A stretch of DNA of 64,000 bases from the NCBI GenBank assembly GCA_035293765.1, contig DATGMF010000027.1, positions 47,162 through 111,161 of the forward strand, in the 5' to 3' direction. The notes under the pieces were generated by a model. The model was not told the DNA's origin. It was given only the letters and a program-made list of their open reading frames with translations, and searched no databases. Position numbers and translations under genes: made by a program. Shown in pieces: positions 32,444 through 40,791 of this stretch. The stretch is from DASRHT01 sp035293765 (GTDB lineage: Bacteria; Chloroflexota; Ktedonobacteria; Ktedonobacterales; Ktedonobacteraceae). Each line of letters starts with the position of its first letter. Position 1 is the stretch's first letter.

Positions 32444-33259
32444 TTATTCTTCAGCTTCGCTATTACCCTCGAAATCAATATCGGTCATATCTTCGGTATC
32501 GTCGCCGCCATCATAATACTCGTCGTCGTTGCCCAGATCCTCATCTTCTTCACGGTCATAGCGCAACATCGTATCCTTGATGTAGGCCCGGATCGTATCG
32601 CCGCCGCCCTGTGATGGGAAGCTGACTTTACCGAACATATTGGGGTGCTGATACTGCTCGCGAATAATAATCCGCACCTGTCCCTGCTCCATAGCGAGAA
32701 TCGCCGCCTCGTAGCGGTTGCCTCCCTCTATAAAGCCAATTAAGCGATTGGCGAGACGTGGCTCAACCTGTCCGATGTCTTCTCCGCCTGCATTGCGCAC
32801 CAGCAGCGTATGCCCGGTGACGTAAAGCTGCACCCTATCACCAACGCTCACTTTCGCCAGTCTTGAGGCTGGGGCAAGGCTGATCAGGTCGGTCATACCC
32901 GTCTTGCCGGTTTCCTCAATAAACAGCCTGGGATCGATCCGATCTACCCCTGCATGATTCTTTGCCGGCGCCTCCTGTAGCAGCGCCAGTCGGTCCAGAT
33001 TCTTCTTGGCAATCGCGTTACCGGGGCTGTACTTGAGTGTTTGCGCATACGCCTCGCGCGCCTCCGAGTACATTCCCAGTTCGCTGTACGCCTTGCCCAG
33101 GCGATTACAGGCATCCGGTTCAGTGGGGAAAAGGTTGAGGATATTCTTGTTTGTGCCAACTGCCTCTTCCCACTGGCCCTCCTGGGCCTGTTTGACAGCT
33201 AAATCTGTCCACTGCTTTTTTAAACGAGCCTTTTCTTCAGCCGACAGAGCCTGCGTCAT
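32444..33259 (-). CDS. TPR-repeat protein with acidic C-terminus
   Basis: 271 residues from ATG 33259, which has GGAGG upstream; an ATG further upstream overlaps miaB. The first ~100 residues are two to three tetratricopeptide repeats (WTDLAVKQAQEGQWEEAVGTNKNILNLFPTEPDACNRLGKAYSELGMYSEAREAYAQTLKYSPGN). A beta-rich domain with TSLISLAPASRLAKVSVGDRVQLYVTG follows, then an extreme acidic tail (EEDEDLGNDDEYYDGGDD). It is likely to be an adaptor that binds protein or RNA partners. It follows miaB by 49 bases and may share its transcript. Confidence 0.75.
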   Translation of the reverse strand: MTQALSAEEKARLKKQWTDLAVKQAQEGQWEEAVGTNKNILNLFPTEPDACNRLGKAYSELGMYSEAREAYAQTLKYSPGNAIAKKNLDRLALLQEAPAKNHAGVDRIDPRLFIEETGKTGMTDLISLAPASRLAKVSVGDRVQLYVTGHTLLVRNAGGEDIGQVEPRLANRLIGFIEGGNRYEAAILAMEQGQVRIIIREQYQHPNMFGKVSFPSQGGGDTIRAYIKDTMLRYDREEDEDLGNDDEYYDGGDDTEDMTDIDFEGNSEAEE

Positions 33260-33308
33260 TAAAACTTCCTCCAACTTCGCGTAACGTGATGATTGATAAG
33301 TCCGCTTA

Positions 33309-34802
33309 TTATACCGCAACGCGCAACCCCTGGAGGGACCAGGATGTTGCTCGGTCGATATGCACCTTCACCAGATCGCCGGGCTGAATGCTACCAGACC
33401 CATTGGACTCACCTTCCTCTGGCTGTGGGAAAAACACCCATTTGTTGGCGCGATTGCGCCCCTTCCATTGTTTTCGTCCATGCGTGACATTCGTATCCTC
33501 AACCAGTACCTCTTCCACTCGACCAATATAGGACTGGTTCAATTCGAGGGCAATTTTCGCCTGCACCTCCTCCACTGCATGCAGCCGTCGCTTCTTCTCA
33601 GCCAGGGGAATATCATCTTCCCAGCGCGCGGCAACCGTACCGGGTCGCACTGAGTAAGCAGCTACATGCACCACATCAAAGCGGATCTTCTCTAGCAGAT
33701 CAAGCGTATGCTGAAACTCTTCTTCCGTCTCGCCACAGAAACCGACGATGACGTCGGTCGAGAGCGTAATCTCGGGCCAGAGCTGGCGCACGCGCTCAAT
33801 ACGCTCGCAATACTCCTCCAGCGTATAGCCACGCTTCATCCGCTTTAACATCTCATTGTCGCCTGCCTGCACGGGAATATTCAAATGTTCGCAGACTTTT
33901 GGCAGTTGAGCCATGCGCTCGATCATGCTATCGGTCATGTGCTGAGGGTAAGAAGTCATAAAGCGTATGCGCTCCAGCCCTTCAATGACGCTGAGATGGG
34001 TCATCAGATCGGCGAGGTCTGGCTGATCGGGCAAATCGAGCCCGTACGCCTCAACGGTCTGTCCGAGCAGCGTGACTTCTTTGGCCCCTTTGGCGACCAG
34101 GGAGCGCGCCTCGATCATCAACTCATCTATAGGACGGCTGCGCTCGCGTCCCCGGCGATAGGGCACAATACAATAGGTGCAGACCTTATTGCAGCCCAGA
34201 ATCACCGGCAGCCACGCCGTCGGGCTGGCTGGAGTATGTTCGATTTGCGTGGGATAGTGCGCGATCCGCTCGCCCGGTTTGGGCGTGATCGCCATTGGCA
34301 GCACATGCCGTTTTCCTGTAGTCACGGTCGAAGTGGCAAAGGTTGGCAGAACGCGCTCAGCAGGAGCGAGGGGGGCTTCGTCCGGCATATACTCGATATC
34401 GAGGCAGCCTGCGCCAGAAATGGGCGTCCAGCGCTCTTCGAGGAAGCGCGGCAGGATATCGGCCTGCTCAACCTTCATAAAGAGGTCGATATGGGGGTAG
34501 CGTTTGCTCAGTGTATCAATCGTCTTTTGATTGCCGATCATGCAGCCCATCAGTGCGACCAGCAGATCGCTGCGTTTCGCCTTCGCATGCTTGAGTTGAG
34601 CCAGTTGATTATGCGCCTTCTCCTCTGGTGCCTGGCGCACGCTACAGGTATTGAGGACCACAAGATTGGCCTGGTCCATGCTCGTCTCTTCCCATCCCAA
34701 CTCATCAAGCATCGTCTGAATACGCTGAGAGTCGGCCTGATTCATCTGACAGCCAACGGTCCAGATATGATATTTACCGCGCGGAATATATGTTGTTGTC
34801 AT
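33309..34802 (-). CDS. miaB: tRNA-2-methylthio-N6-dimethylallyladenosine synthase
   Basis: 497 residues. The N-terminal UPF0004 domain (YHIWTVGCQMNQADS, VVLNTCSVRQAPEEKA, GCMIGNQ) supplies three cysteines for an auxiliary 4Fe-4S cluster. The radical-SAM core has CNKVCTYCIVPYRRGRE with the CxxxCxxC motif. The C-terminal TRAM domain (about 430-495) binds tRNA. MiaB adds a methylthio group to i6A37 in tRNAs reading UNN codons. ATG at 34802 was chosen because GAGAGG lies 7 bases upstream; the frame extends six codons to a TTG with no site. A dispersed repeat lies just upstream. Confidence 0.92.
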   Translation of the reverse strand: MTTTYIPRGKYHIWTVGCQMNQADSQRIQTMLDELGWEETSMDQANLVVLNTCSVRQAPEEKAHNQLAQLKHAKAKRSDLLVALMGCMIGNQKTIDTLSKRYPHIDLFMKVEQADILPRFLEERWTPISGAGCLDIEYMPDEAPLAPAERVLPTFATSTVTTGKRHVLPMAITPKPGERIAHYPTQIEHTPASPTAWLPVILGCNKVCTYCIVPYRRGRERSRPIDELMIEARSLVAKGAKEVTLLGQTVEAYGLDLPDQPDLADLMTHLSVIEGLERIRFMTSYPQHMTDSMIERMAQLPKVCEHLNIPVQAGDNEMLKRMKRGYTLEEYCERIERVRQLWPEITLSTDVIVGFCGETEEEFQHTLDLLEKIRFDVVHVAAYSVRPGTVAARWEDDIPLAEKKRRLHAVEEVQAKIALELNQSYIGRVEEVLVEDTNVTHGRKQWKGRNRANKWVFFPQPEEGESNGSGSIQPGDLVKVHIDRATSWSLQGLRVAV

Positions 34803-34903
34803 CAAAAAGCCTCTCTTCAAGCATCAATGACTTTCGCCAGGACTACGAGATACCTCCTACCCTTCAAGGACGGTATTATACAGCAGTCTGCGATCAAGTA
34901 CAA

Positions 34904-34976
34904 GTAGGGGCAATGCCTTGCGCTTGCCCGGGTTGCAGTGCTTGCCCAGCTTCAGTTAACCTACATTTGCCCCTAC
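34904..34976. repeat. dispersed repeat with 10-bp terminal inverted repeats
   Basis: GTAGGGGCAA at 34904-34913 pairs with TTGCCCCTAC at 34967-34976, and an inner TGCCTTGCGCTTGCCC arm follows the left end. At 73 bases it has the look of a REP or tiny MITE. Its right end supplies the stop codon of the phenylacetate-CoA ligase gene. Confidence 0.65.
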
Positions 34977-36322
34977 AAAGTTTTGCGGCGATCCTCGACG
35001 CGGGCGCTGGCGGTTTTGGATTCGCCGCCGCTGGCACGCGGCAAAGTATCGGGCGGAACCAGTTCCACGCGGGGCGTGTTGCCCGTGGCCGATTTTACGG
35101 CCTCGGCCATCTGGCTCCTTAATGCGCTGAGATGCGTACTATCCCCCAGCAGCATGGCGTCTTTGACCTCTACCTTCAGATCAAAGGTATCCAGCCCGTC
35201 GCGCTTGTCAACGATGATGCGGAAGTTTGCCCCTGTTTCGGGGAATTTGACCAGGGCAGCTTCTACCTGGCTGGGGAAGACGATCAGGCCGCGGATGGAG
35301 ACGGCGTCGTCGCTGCGTCCTTTGATCGCGGCAATCTTGGGGTGCGTGCGCCCACACGAGCAGCGTTCCTCCCACCAGAGGCGAGAGAGGTCGCGGCTGC
35401 GATAGCGAATCATCGCAGTCCCATCAGCGGAGAGCCAGGTCCAGACCAGCTCGCCGTCCTGCCCCTCTGCGACCGGTTCGCCCGTTGCGGGATCGATGCA
35501 CTCGACCAGGAAAGCGTCGGCCCAGGCATGCATGCCATCGCGCACGGAGCATTCGCAGGTCATGCCGGGTCCCAGGAATTCGGTCATGCCAAACTCATCA
35601 TAAGCAGTAATATGAAATAGCTCCTCCAGCTTCAGGCGGGTCTCCCACGGCCAGGGTTCCGCGCCAAACAGTCCGATTTTGAGCTTTGCAGCTTTAAAGT
35701 CCACGCCGCGCTCGCGCGCCTTGTTGCCAACGTAGAGGCCCACTGATGGCGTCATACAGATGGCAGTCACGCCAAAATCAAGAATGAAATCAATCATCCG
35801 ATCATACTGGCGAGCATCTGAGCCCATAGGGATTGTCATCACATCCATCGCCATCGCACCATAATGAAAGCCGAAACCGCCGGTTGGCATACCATAACCA
35901 TAGCAATTCATCAGCACATCGCCGGGGCGCAGGCCGGTCATCCAGAGCTCGCGCGCGTTAAGCTCGGCCCAGTACGCAATATCTTTTTTCGTCGCAAACA
36001 CCGGAACGCTCTTACCGGTCGTGCCGCTCGTCGAATGCACCTCCAGCAGACCGCCCTCGCCGCCCGGGGTAGCCAGCGCAGTGCCATACGGGTAAGCTGC
36101 GCGTACCGTTTTCTTCTCCAGAAACGGCAGCTTGCGCATATCTTCCAGGGATTTGATATCGGCGGGCCGAACGCCAGCCTGATCATAGAGATGGCGGTAA
36201 AACTGATTCTGGTTATAAGCACGCTCGACAATCGCCTGCAAACGCTGCAACTGCAAAGCTTGAAGCTGTTGCTTTGGGAGCGTCTCTATCTCCTCATTGA
36301 AGAACATACGATCACTATTCAT
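34973..36322 (-). CDS. paaK: phenylacetate-CoA ligase family protein
   Basis: 449 residues of the adenylate-forming ligase superfamily. The P-loop is STSGTTGKSVPVF (about 105-117). Next come YGYGMPTGGFGFHYG, the A-motif GMTEFLGPGMTCEC, RYRSRDLSRLW with a CSCGRTHP cysteine pair, and IKGRSDDAVSIRGLIVFPSQVE. It activates an aromatic acid to its CoA thioester. ATG at 36322 has CGGAGG 8 bases upstream. It could feed the PaaG-like crotonases at the left of the window, but they are 32 kb away and no other phenylacetate genes are visible. The C-terminus ends in a basic RVEDRRKTL and the stop lies in a dispersed repeat. Confidence 0.85.
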   Translation of the reverse strand: MNSDRMFFNEEIETLPKQQLQALQLQRLQAIVERAYNQNQFYRHLYDQAGVRPADIKSLEDMRKLPFLEKKTVRAAYPYGTALATPGGEGGLLEVHSTSGTTGKSVPVFATKKDIAYWAELNARELWMTGLRPGDVLMNCYGYGMPTGGFGFHYGAMAMDVMTIPMGSDARQYDRMIDFILDFGVTAICMTPSVGLYVGNKARERGVDFKAAKLKIGLFGAEPWPWETRLKLEELFHITAYDEFGMTEFLGPGMTCECSVRDGMHAWADAFLVECIDPATGEPVAEGQDGELVWTWLSADGTAMIRYRSRDLSRLWWEERCSCGRTHPKIAAIKGRSDDAVSIRGLIVFPSQVEAALVKFPETGANFRIIVDKRDGLDTFDLKVEVKDAMLLGDSTHLSALRSQMAEAVKSATGNTPRVELVPPDTLPRASGGESKTASARVEDRRKTL

Positions 36323-36469
36323 AAGAAGGTCCTCCGAGTTACCATTGTCTTTTGCCCCACCCATTCTATCATGGTCGGTAATATGCGTCTATCGAACAAG
36401 GAGCAATGAGCAGGGCTTTTCAGTTTTCTCGTTTTCCCTCTTGCGCTGGCAGGACAAAGCCTTGCAGAA

Positions 36470-36494
36470 GGGGAGAGGTGCTGCACCTCTCCCC
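36470..36494. terminator. 12-bp perfect hairpin with one-base loop
   Basis: GGGGAGAGGTGC (36470-36481), T, GCACCTCTCCCC (36483-36494). It lies between the stop of the CHRD gene and the start region of the ligase gene, both on the minus strand, so it can end the CHRD transcript; there is little U-tract. Confidence 0.5.
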
Positions 36495-36556
36495 GCTTCC
36501 GAGCGACTCCTCTTAGGAGCTGCTTATCGGCAGAAAGTTAATGATGTCTACCCACT

Positions 36557-37078
36557 CTAATGCACTGGATGGGCTGCCTTGAGTGGGACGGATACTGATG
36601 CGGCCCTTTTTGCATTGACAATATTCCCACAAAAAAGTTCACCCGTTTGAACTGTAGGACCCTGATGAACTGCGACGTTCCAGCCCGTGGCTGGTATGCC
36701 ACCGGCTATGTTATTGATGGTGGTTATCGATGTGCTATTTCCTGCTGCGTCCGCAACGACATTTTTGAGCGGATACAAAATTTTCCCGATTGATGAGCAA
36801 GTACCGGCATGGATATGCGCGGCATGGTTACTCCCTGGTTGTAATCCGCTGAGATGAAGGGTTACAGTGAGCATCTTATTCTGTGAATTCCAGCTTAAAG
36901 CTGCTGTTCCAGAAGGCGCATTCTGAAGGGCTGTCATTGTAGAGGCGTGGAGGCTTGATCTCTGTTGATCGTTAGCCAACGCGGTAAAACTCATCATCGT
37001 GAACAATGTAAGTAACAGTACTACGATGATACTTCCCCGAATGATGCTGCTTTTGTTATACAATAAGCAATTTCTCAT
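36557..37078 (-). CDS. exported CHRD-domain protein
   Basis: 173 residues with a signal peptide (about 1-36; hydrophobic IIVVLLLTLFTMMSFTALA). The mature part is a CHRD beta domain: SGTAALSWNSQNKMLTVTLHLSGLQPGSNHAAHIHAGTC, then VHQGPTVQTGELFCGNIV. The HAAHIHAGTC stretch is the best-known CHRD signature. CHRD domains occur in chordin and in exported bacterial proteins of unknown role. A single pair of Cys may be oxidised outside the cell. GGAGG precedes the ATG. Confidence 0.8.
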   Translation of the reverse strand: MRNCLLYNKSSIIRGSIIVVLLLTLFTMMSFTALANDQQRSSLHASTMTALQNAPSGTAALSWNSQNKMLTVTLHLSGLQPGSNHAAHIHAGTCSSIGKILYPLKNVVADAAGNSTSITTINNIAGGIPATGWNVAVHQGPTVQTGELFCGNIVNAKRAASVSVPLKAAHPVH

Positions 37079-37313
37079 CCTCCCATCTCCTTTCTTTGCT
37101 CTTCTGTTACCGGACTAACCTATCTCTCGACACGTCAGAATATTCTTGATTGTTTCAATGCCTACAAAGCTCCATTCCTCTGGTCGTCACAGACATGAGG
37201 CTGCGCGAGTTTCTCATGATGATCTCGCGTTTTTAGTAATTCCGCTCGCTGCTTTTCGCCTTGCGCCTGTCCCTCTCTCACCATGATAGAAGTTTATACG
37301 AAGGGGGTGTGAT

Positions 37314-38012
37314 ATGATGGAAGATGGAAACAAAACCAGAGGAGCTGAACATATCATGGTCGATCCGATTCAGGCTGTTATCTGGGACCTTGACGGAGTA
37401 ATAATCGACAGCGCGCAGGAGCATTTAAGGGCGTGGCAGCGGTTAGCGCGGGAGACGGGAGTGACGTTTACGGAAGAGCAGTTCTGGTCCACTTTTGGCA
37501 GGCGCAACGATGCCATCATCCCGACCATCTGGGGAACCCATTCTCCTGAGCGTGTCCGCGAACTGGCCGACCGTAAAGAAGCCTACTTCCGCGAATTCAT
37601 GCGCGAGACAGCCGCATCGCTGCCGGGAGCCATCGAGCTGCTGAGCGCGTTACACGATGCGGGCTATGCTCAAGCCTTAGCCTCATCAACGCCGATGGCG
37701 AATATCCAACTGATCAGCGAAGTGCTGGGGCTGCGTCGTTACCTCTCGGTCCTGGTCTCAGGCGAGACGGTTCCGCGTGGCAAGCCCGCGCCCGACGTCT
37801 TTCTTAAAGCGGCGGAGGAGCTAGAGGTAGAGCCAGGGAGGTGCCTGGTCATCGAAGATGCCGTAGCAGGCGTGGAAGCTGCTCACGCTGGCGGTATGCG
37901 CTGCATCGCGGTAGCCGGAGATCGCGACCTGCCCGGTTTGAGGAAAGCGGAGGTGGTAGTCAGGGATCTACGGGAAGTAACGGTAGACACACTTCGCCGA
38001 CTCCCACGATGA
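37314..38012 (+). CDS. HAD-superfamily phosphatase/phosphomutase (beta-phosphoglucomutase-like)
   Basis: 232 residues in this frame; a start at 37356 (preceded by AGGAG, 11 bases away) would give 218 and begin just before the motif. Motif I is DLDGVIID (nucleophile and acid/base Asp), motif II ASSTPMAN, motif III the Lys in RGKPAPDVFLKAA, and motif IV VIEDAVAGVEAA. The helical cap between motifs I and II is that of subclass IA (PGM/phosphatase). It hydrolyses or moves phosphate on a small sugar or organic phosphate. The 3' end runs into a copy of the dispersed repeat (CTCCCACGATGA, which supplies the stop). Confidence 0.85.
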   Translation: MMEDGNKTRGAEHIMVDPIQAVIWDLDGVIIDSAQEHLRAWQRLARETGVTFTEEQFWSTFGRRNDAIIPTIWGTHSPERVRELADRKEAYFREFMRETAASLPGAIELLSALHDAGYAQALASSTPMANIQLISEVLGLRRYLSVLVSGETVPRGKPAPDVFLKAAEELEVEPGRCLVIEDAVAGVEAAHAGGMRCIAVAGDRDLPGLRKAEVVVRDLREVTVDTLRRLPR

Positions 38013-38022
38013 ATCGGGGAGC
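38001..38022. repeat. copy of the CTCCCACGATGAATCGGGGA repeat at the HAD gene end
   Basis: The same core is found at 53200-53220 (in reverse) and 57025-57050. Here it overlaps the last codons and stop of the HAD gene. Confidence 0.5.
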
Positions 38023-38050
38023 TACAGCTCGGTCGGCTGCAAAGAATTGC

Positions 38051-38079
38051 TTGACAGGCAAGAACAGTAGTGGCAGAAT
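38051..38079 (+). promoter_or_regulatory. promoter of the selenocysteine tRNA gene
   Basis: TTGACA (38051-38056), a 17-base spacer and CAGAAT (38074-38079) lie 16 bases before the tRNA 5' end. Confidence 0.65.
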
Positions 38080-38095
38080 ACGTGATACAGACTAT

Positions 38096-38194
38096 GGAGG
38101 TGTAGGGGCCCCGGTGGGTCTCACCGTCTTCAAAACGGCTGGGGGGTCGCTCGGCGCGGTCCCTGGTGGGTTCGACTCCCATACGCCTCTGCCA
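38096..38194 (+). tRNA. selC: tRNA-Sec (UCA anticodon)
   Basis: GGAGGTGT at the 5' end pairs with ACGCCTCT at the 3' end as an 8-bp acceptor (with wobbles), followed by G73 and an encoded CCA. The D-arm has a 6-bp stem GGGGCC/GGTCTC. The anticodon arm is CCGT-CTTCAAA-ACGG, giving UCA. A long variable arm (GGGGGTCGC...GCGGTCCCT) follows, then TGGGTTCGACTCCCA as the T-arm. The 8-bp acceptor, 6-bp D-stem, UCA anticodon and long variable arm together are specific to selenocysteine tRNA. No selA, selB or selD gene lies in the window. Confidence 0.93.
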
Positions 38195-38335
38195 CGCTCT
38201 GTAATTCATGCTGCTTTTTTACAGTCGAGTCGCAATCAAAAGCCACACGAGAGCTAACCTTTCGTCCAATAAACCCTAATCTCATCAGAAATGCTTTTTA
38301 CGCTGTTCACCGGTATTGTTGAAGGAGATACCTCT

Positions 38336-38836
38336 ATGCGCGTACCACTTTATTCTGTTCAAGGACTCTCCACGGGAAAAGTCAGCATCATGGCCCGACC
38401 CCGAGGCGGGGATTGGCTTCCTGACGAGATCAAGGATCTGCATACCTCTGGCGTTGATGTCCTGGTTTCGCTTTTGACCGATGCTGAGGTGAGCGAGCTA
38501 GACCTTGTAGAGGAGGCCGCTTGTTGTCGGGAGCAGGGAATACAGTTCATTTCCTTCGCAATCGTAGATCTGAGCATCCCCTCATTTTCTGAAGAGACCT
38601 TCCAGTTGCTGAGGCGGCTCAAAGCGTATCTTTCGGAAGGGAAACACGTCACTTTTCATTGTCGGGCAGGGATTGGCCGATCCAGTCTGATGGCTGCCAG
38701 CCTGCTTGTACTCACCGGTTTGACCGCTGACCGAGCGTTCGACCTCTTGGGCCAGGCCAGCGGTTATAGCGTGCCGGAGACGGCGGAGCAACGAGCATGG
38801 GTTGTGGCATTCTGGCAAAGCCAACAGGCAAGATGA
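38336..38836 (+). CDS. dual-specificity/tyrosine-type protein phosphatase family protein
   Basis: 166 residues from ATG 38336 (AAGGAG upstream; an earlier frame start at 38291 has none). The P-loop HCRAGIGRSS has the catalytic Cys and Arg of cysteine phosphatases, and the general acid Asp is in the AIVDLSIPSF loop upstream. Small bacterial members dephosphorylate proteins or phosphoinositide-like lipids; the target is unknown. The N-terminus (STGKVSIMARPRGGDWLPDEI) resembles DSP-like phosphatases from cyanobacteria and Actinobacteria. Confidence 0.82.
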   Translation: MRVPLYSVQGLSTGKVSIMARPRGGDWLPDEIKDLHTSGVDVLVSLLTDAEVSELDLVEEAACCREQGIQFISFAIVDLSIPSFSEETFQLLRRLKAYLSEGKHVTFHCRAGIGRSSLMAASLLVLTGLTADRAFDLLGQASGYSVPETAEQRAWVVAFWQSQQAR

Positions 38837-38942
38837 ACAAAATTGACGCCACCCCTCAAAATTGTTTACTCTTACAATAGACCCAAAAACACGATCCCCA
38901 TTATAGCCGTACTTCTAAATCGTGAGAAAGGTAGTATTCGTC

Positions 38943-39923
38943 ATGGTTGATATCTCCTTGCAGATTGAAGGGCAGGATGGTTTGACATGGACAGGGTGGA
39001 AACGCTGGACAACGGAGGTTGAGGCACTGGGATTTGCGGGCCTGTTCCGCTCCGACCACTATACCAATGCCAGACCGCCCGATAAGAACTCGCTTGAGAT
39101 GATCGTTTCCCTCACCTATTGCGCAGACCATAGCCAGCGCGCCCACTTCGGCCCCCTGGTATCGCCGCTTTCATTCCGCGAACCGACGCTGCTGGCCCGT
39201 CAGGCAGCCGCGCTCGACGATCTGAGCGGCGGGCGCATGATCCTGGGGGTTGGTGCAGGCTGGCAGGAGCGCGAACATACCCTCTTCGGACATAATCTCG
39301 GCGATATACCCACGCGTATGAACCGGCTGGAAGAGGGCTTGGAGGTTATCACCCGCTTATTGCATAGCGACGAGCCGGTTACCTATGAGGGCAACTTCTA
39401 CCACCTGCGCGAAGCCACACTCTTGCCACGCCCGCAGCGTTCCGGTGGCCCACGTATCATGATCGGTGGTACGGGGGTGAAACGCACCTTGCCTCTGGCC
39501 GTGCGCTATGCCGATATCTGGAACGCGCCTTTTACGTCTCCCGAAACATTCCACGAACGCTCAACTTATCTCGATACGCTGCTGCGCGAGGCCGGACGCG
39601 AGCCTAAGAGCGTCAAGCGCACGCTGATGGCTCCGATCTTTCTGGGGCGCGATATGAACGAGCTGGACCAGCAATTGCAATGGCGACAGAGCAGGCCGGA
39701 GCTGGCCGACAAGTCGCTCGATGAGGTCATTACCGCTCTGCATAACAATGGCTTCCTCGTTGGCACGCCAGAAATCATTGTCGAGCAAATTCATACCTAC
39801 GCCAATGTTGGCGTTGAAGAGATTATGCTCGTCCAGCGAGGAGATCCGAGCGAGCAAACCATCGAACAGCTCCGCATCATCGCCGAGCAAATAATTCCTG
39901 CCAGCCGCTCTTTTGCTCGGTAG
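38943..39923 (+). CDS. LLM class flavin-dependent oxidoreductase (probably F420)
   Basis: 326 residues. The TIM-barrel pattern reads EVEALGFAGLFRSDHY, LVSPLSFREPTLLARQAAALDDLSGGRMILGVGAGW, and RLEEGLEVITRLLHSDEPVTYEGNFYHL, with GGPRIMIGGTGVKRTLPLAVRYADIWN. These features match the F420-using branch of luciferase-like monooxygenases common in Actinobacteria and Chloroflexota. Substrate unknown. ATG 38943 was chosen for the AAAGG upstream; a GTG 21 bases earlier is also in frame. Confidence 0.83.
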   Translation: MVDISLQIEGQDGLTWTGWKRWTTEVEALGFAGLFRSDHYTNARPPDKNSLEMIVSLTYCADHSQRAHFGPLVSPLSFREPTLLARQAAALDDLSGGRMILGVGAGWQEREHTLFGHNLGDIPTRMNRLEEGLEVITRLLHSDEPVTYEGNFYHLREATLLPRPQRSGGPRIMIGGTGVKRTLPLAVRYADIWNAPFTSPETFHERSTYLDTLLREAGREPKSVKRTLMAPIFLGRDMNELDQQLQWRQSRPELADKSLDEVITALHNNGFLVGTPEIIVEQIHTYANVGVEEIMLVQRGDPSEQTIEQLRIIAEQIIPASRSFAR

Positions 39924-39988
39924 AGCGGAGTAAATTAGATAGGACAGTTAATTATGTCTATGGCAGGGCCTTTATGGCCCTACCAGGA

Positions 39989-40546
39989 CTATACTTCAAG
40001 GGGGGAACAGGTTTCGCGAAACTGCTTGACTAGCTGCTCTACCTCCAGCATGGGCTGGTGCATGGCTGAGGGTGCGCTCAAGTTCAGCGTCAAAATTTTG
40101 CGATTCAGTTCGCGGAGTGACTGATCGTATTCGGCAACGGCTTTCTCCAGTGCGGCATTGAAGGATCGCTTCTCGCTGGCAAAGGGGGGAACGCGGCGGT
40201 TGCGCAGCGATTCTCCCCAATGAACAATCCTGCTTAGCTTTGCCTCTGCCCGCTCGCGTTCTTTACGCACCTCGTTGGCAAGTTCGATCTCGGGAGGAGC
40301 AAAACCATTATTTTTGAGCATACGGTAAGCCATTGCTCTGTCGCCCGCATAGCTATCGTCTTCGAGATGTAGCGGCTGACCGGAGCCTTTCAGGTTTGTG
40401 AACTCCCCTCGCTCCTGGGCTTCATGAATGATCTCGTCAATGTGGTCGTAAAATCTTTTCCCTCGAAACCTGCCCGGGTCGCGTTTCTTTTCGCCCTCGT
40501 TCGTTTTGCTCTTCTCTGGTGACTTGCGCCAGTCTACAAAATCCAT
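39989..40546 (-). CDS. DUF1992 (DnaJ subfamily C member 28-like) protein
   Basis: 185 residues. The DUF1992 core is HIDEIIHEAQERGEFTNLKGSGQPLHLEDD, followed by AMAYRMLKNNGFAPPEIELANEVRKE and a coiled-coil C-terminal half (LRELNRKILTLNLSAP). The N-terminus is Lys/Glu-rich and disordered. Homologues are widespread and uncharacterised; in animals the same domain is fused to a J-domain. ATG at 40546 has AGAAGG upstream. Confidence 0.83.
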   Translation of the reverse strand: MDFVDWRKSPEKSKTNEGEKKRDPGRFRGKRFYDHIDEIIHEAQERGEFTNLKGSGQPLHLEDDSYAGDRAMAYRMLKNNGFAPPEIELANEVRKERERAEAKLSRIVHWGESLRNRRVPPFASEKRSFNAALEKAVAEYDQSLRELNRKILTLNLSAPSAMHQPMLEVEQLVKQFRETCSPLEV

Positions 40547-40791
40547 AGGTCACCTTCTTTGTCATGCTTCTTACCGTTACTGATATTGTATCAGAAGTTT
40601 TCGGATAAACTCCAGAGAGCGCAGTGAAGCAGCTTGAGAGAATCACGACGGTCCTTCCCTCTTTTCTCTTGCACAGGAGAAGCGTAGTATGGTATCGTGG
40701 CAGCAGAAATTGTCATGAATTCAGAAAGGAGTTGAGGTACTCCATAGCAATCCTTGCATAAGGTAGTGATAGGCAGTACTTACATAGTATT

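Noticed and set aside
38101..38160. Selenocysteine codons (in-frame TGA) in neighbouring genes
   Set aside because: None of the genes beside selC has an in-frame TGA with a matching continuation; the interrupted gene at 3552 uses TAG.
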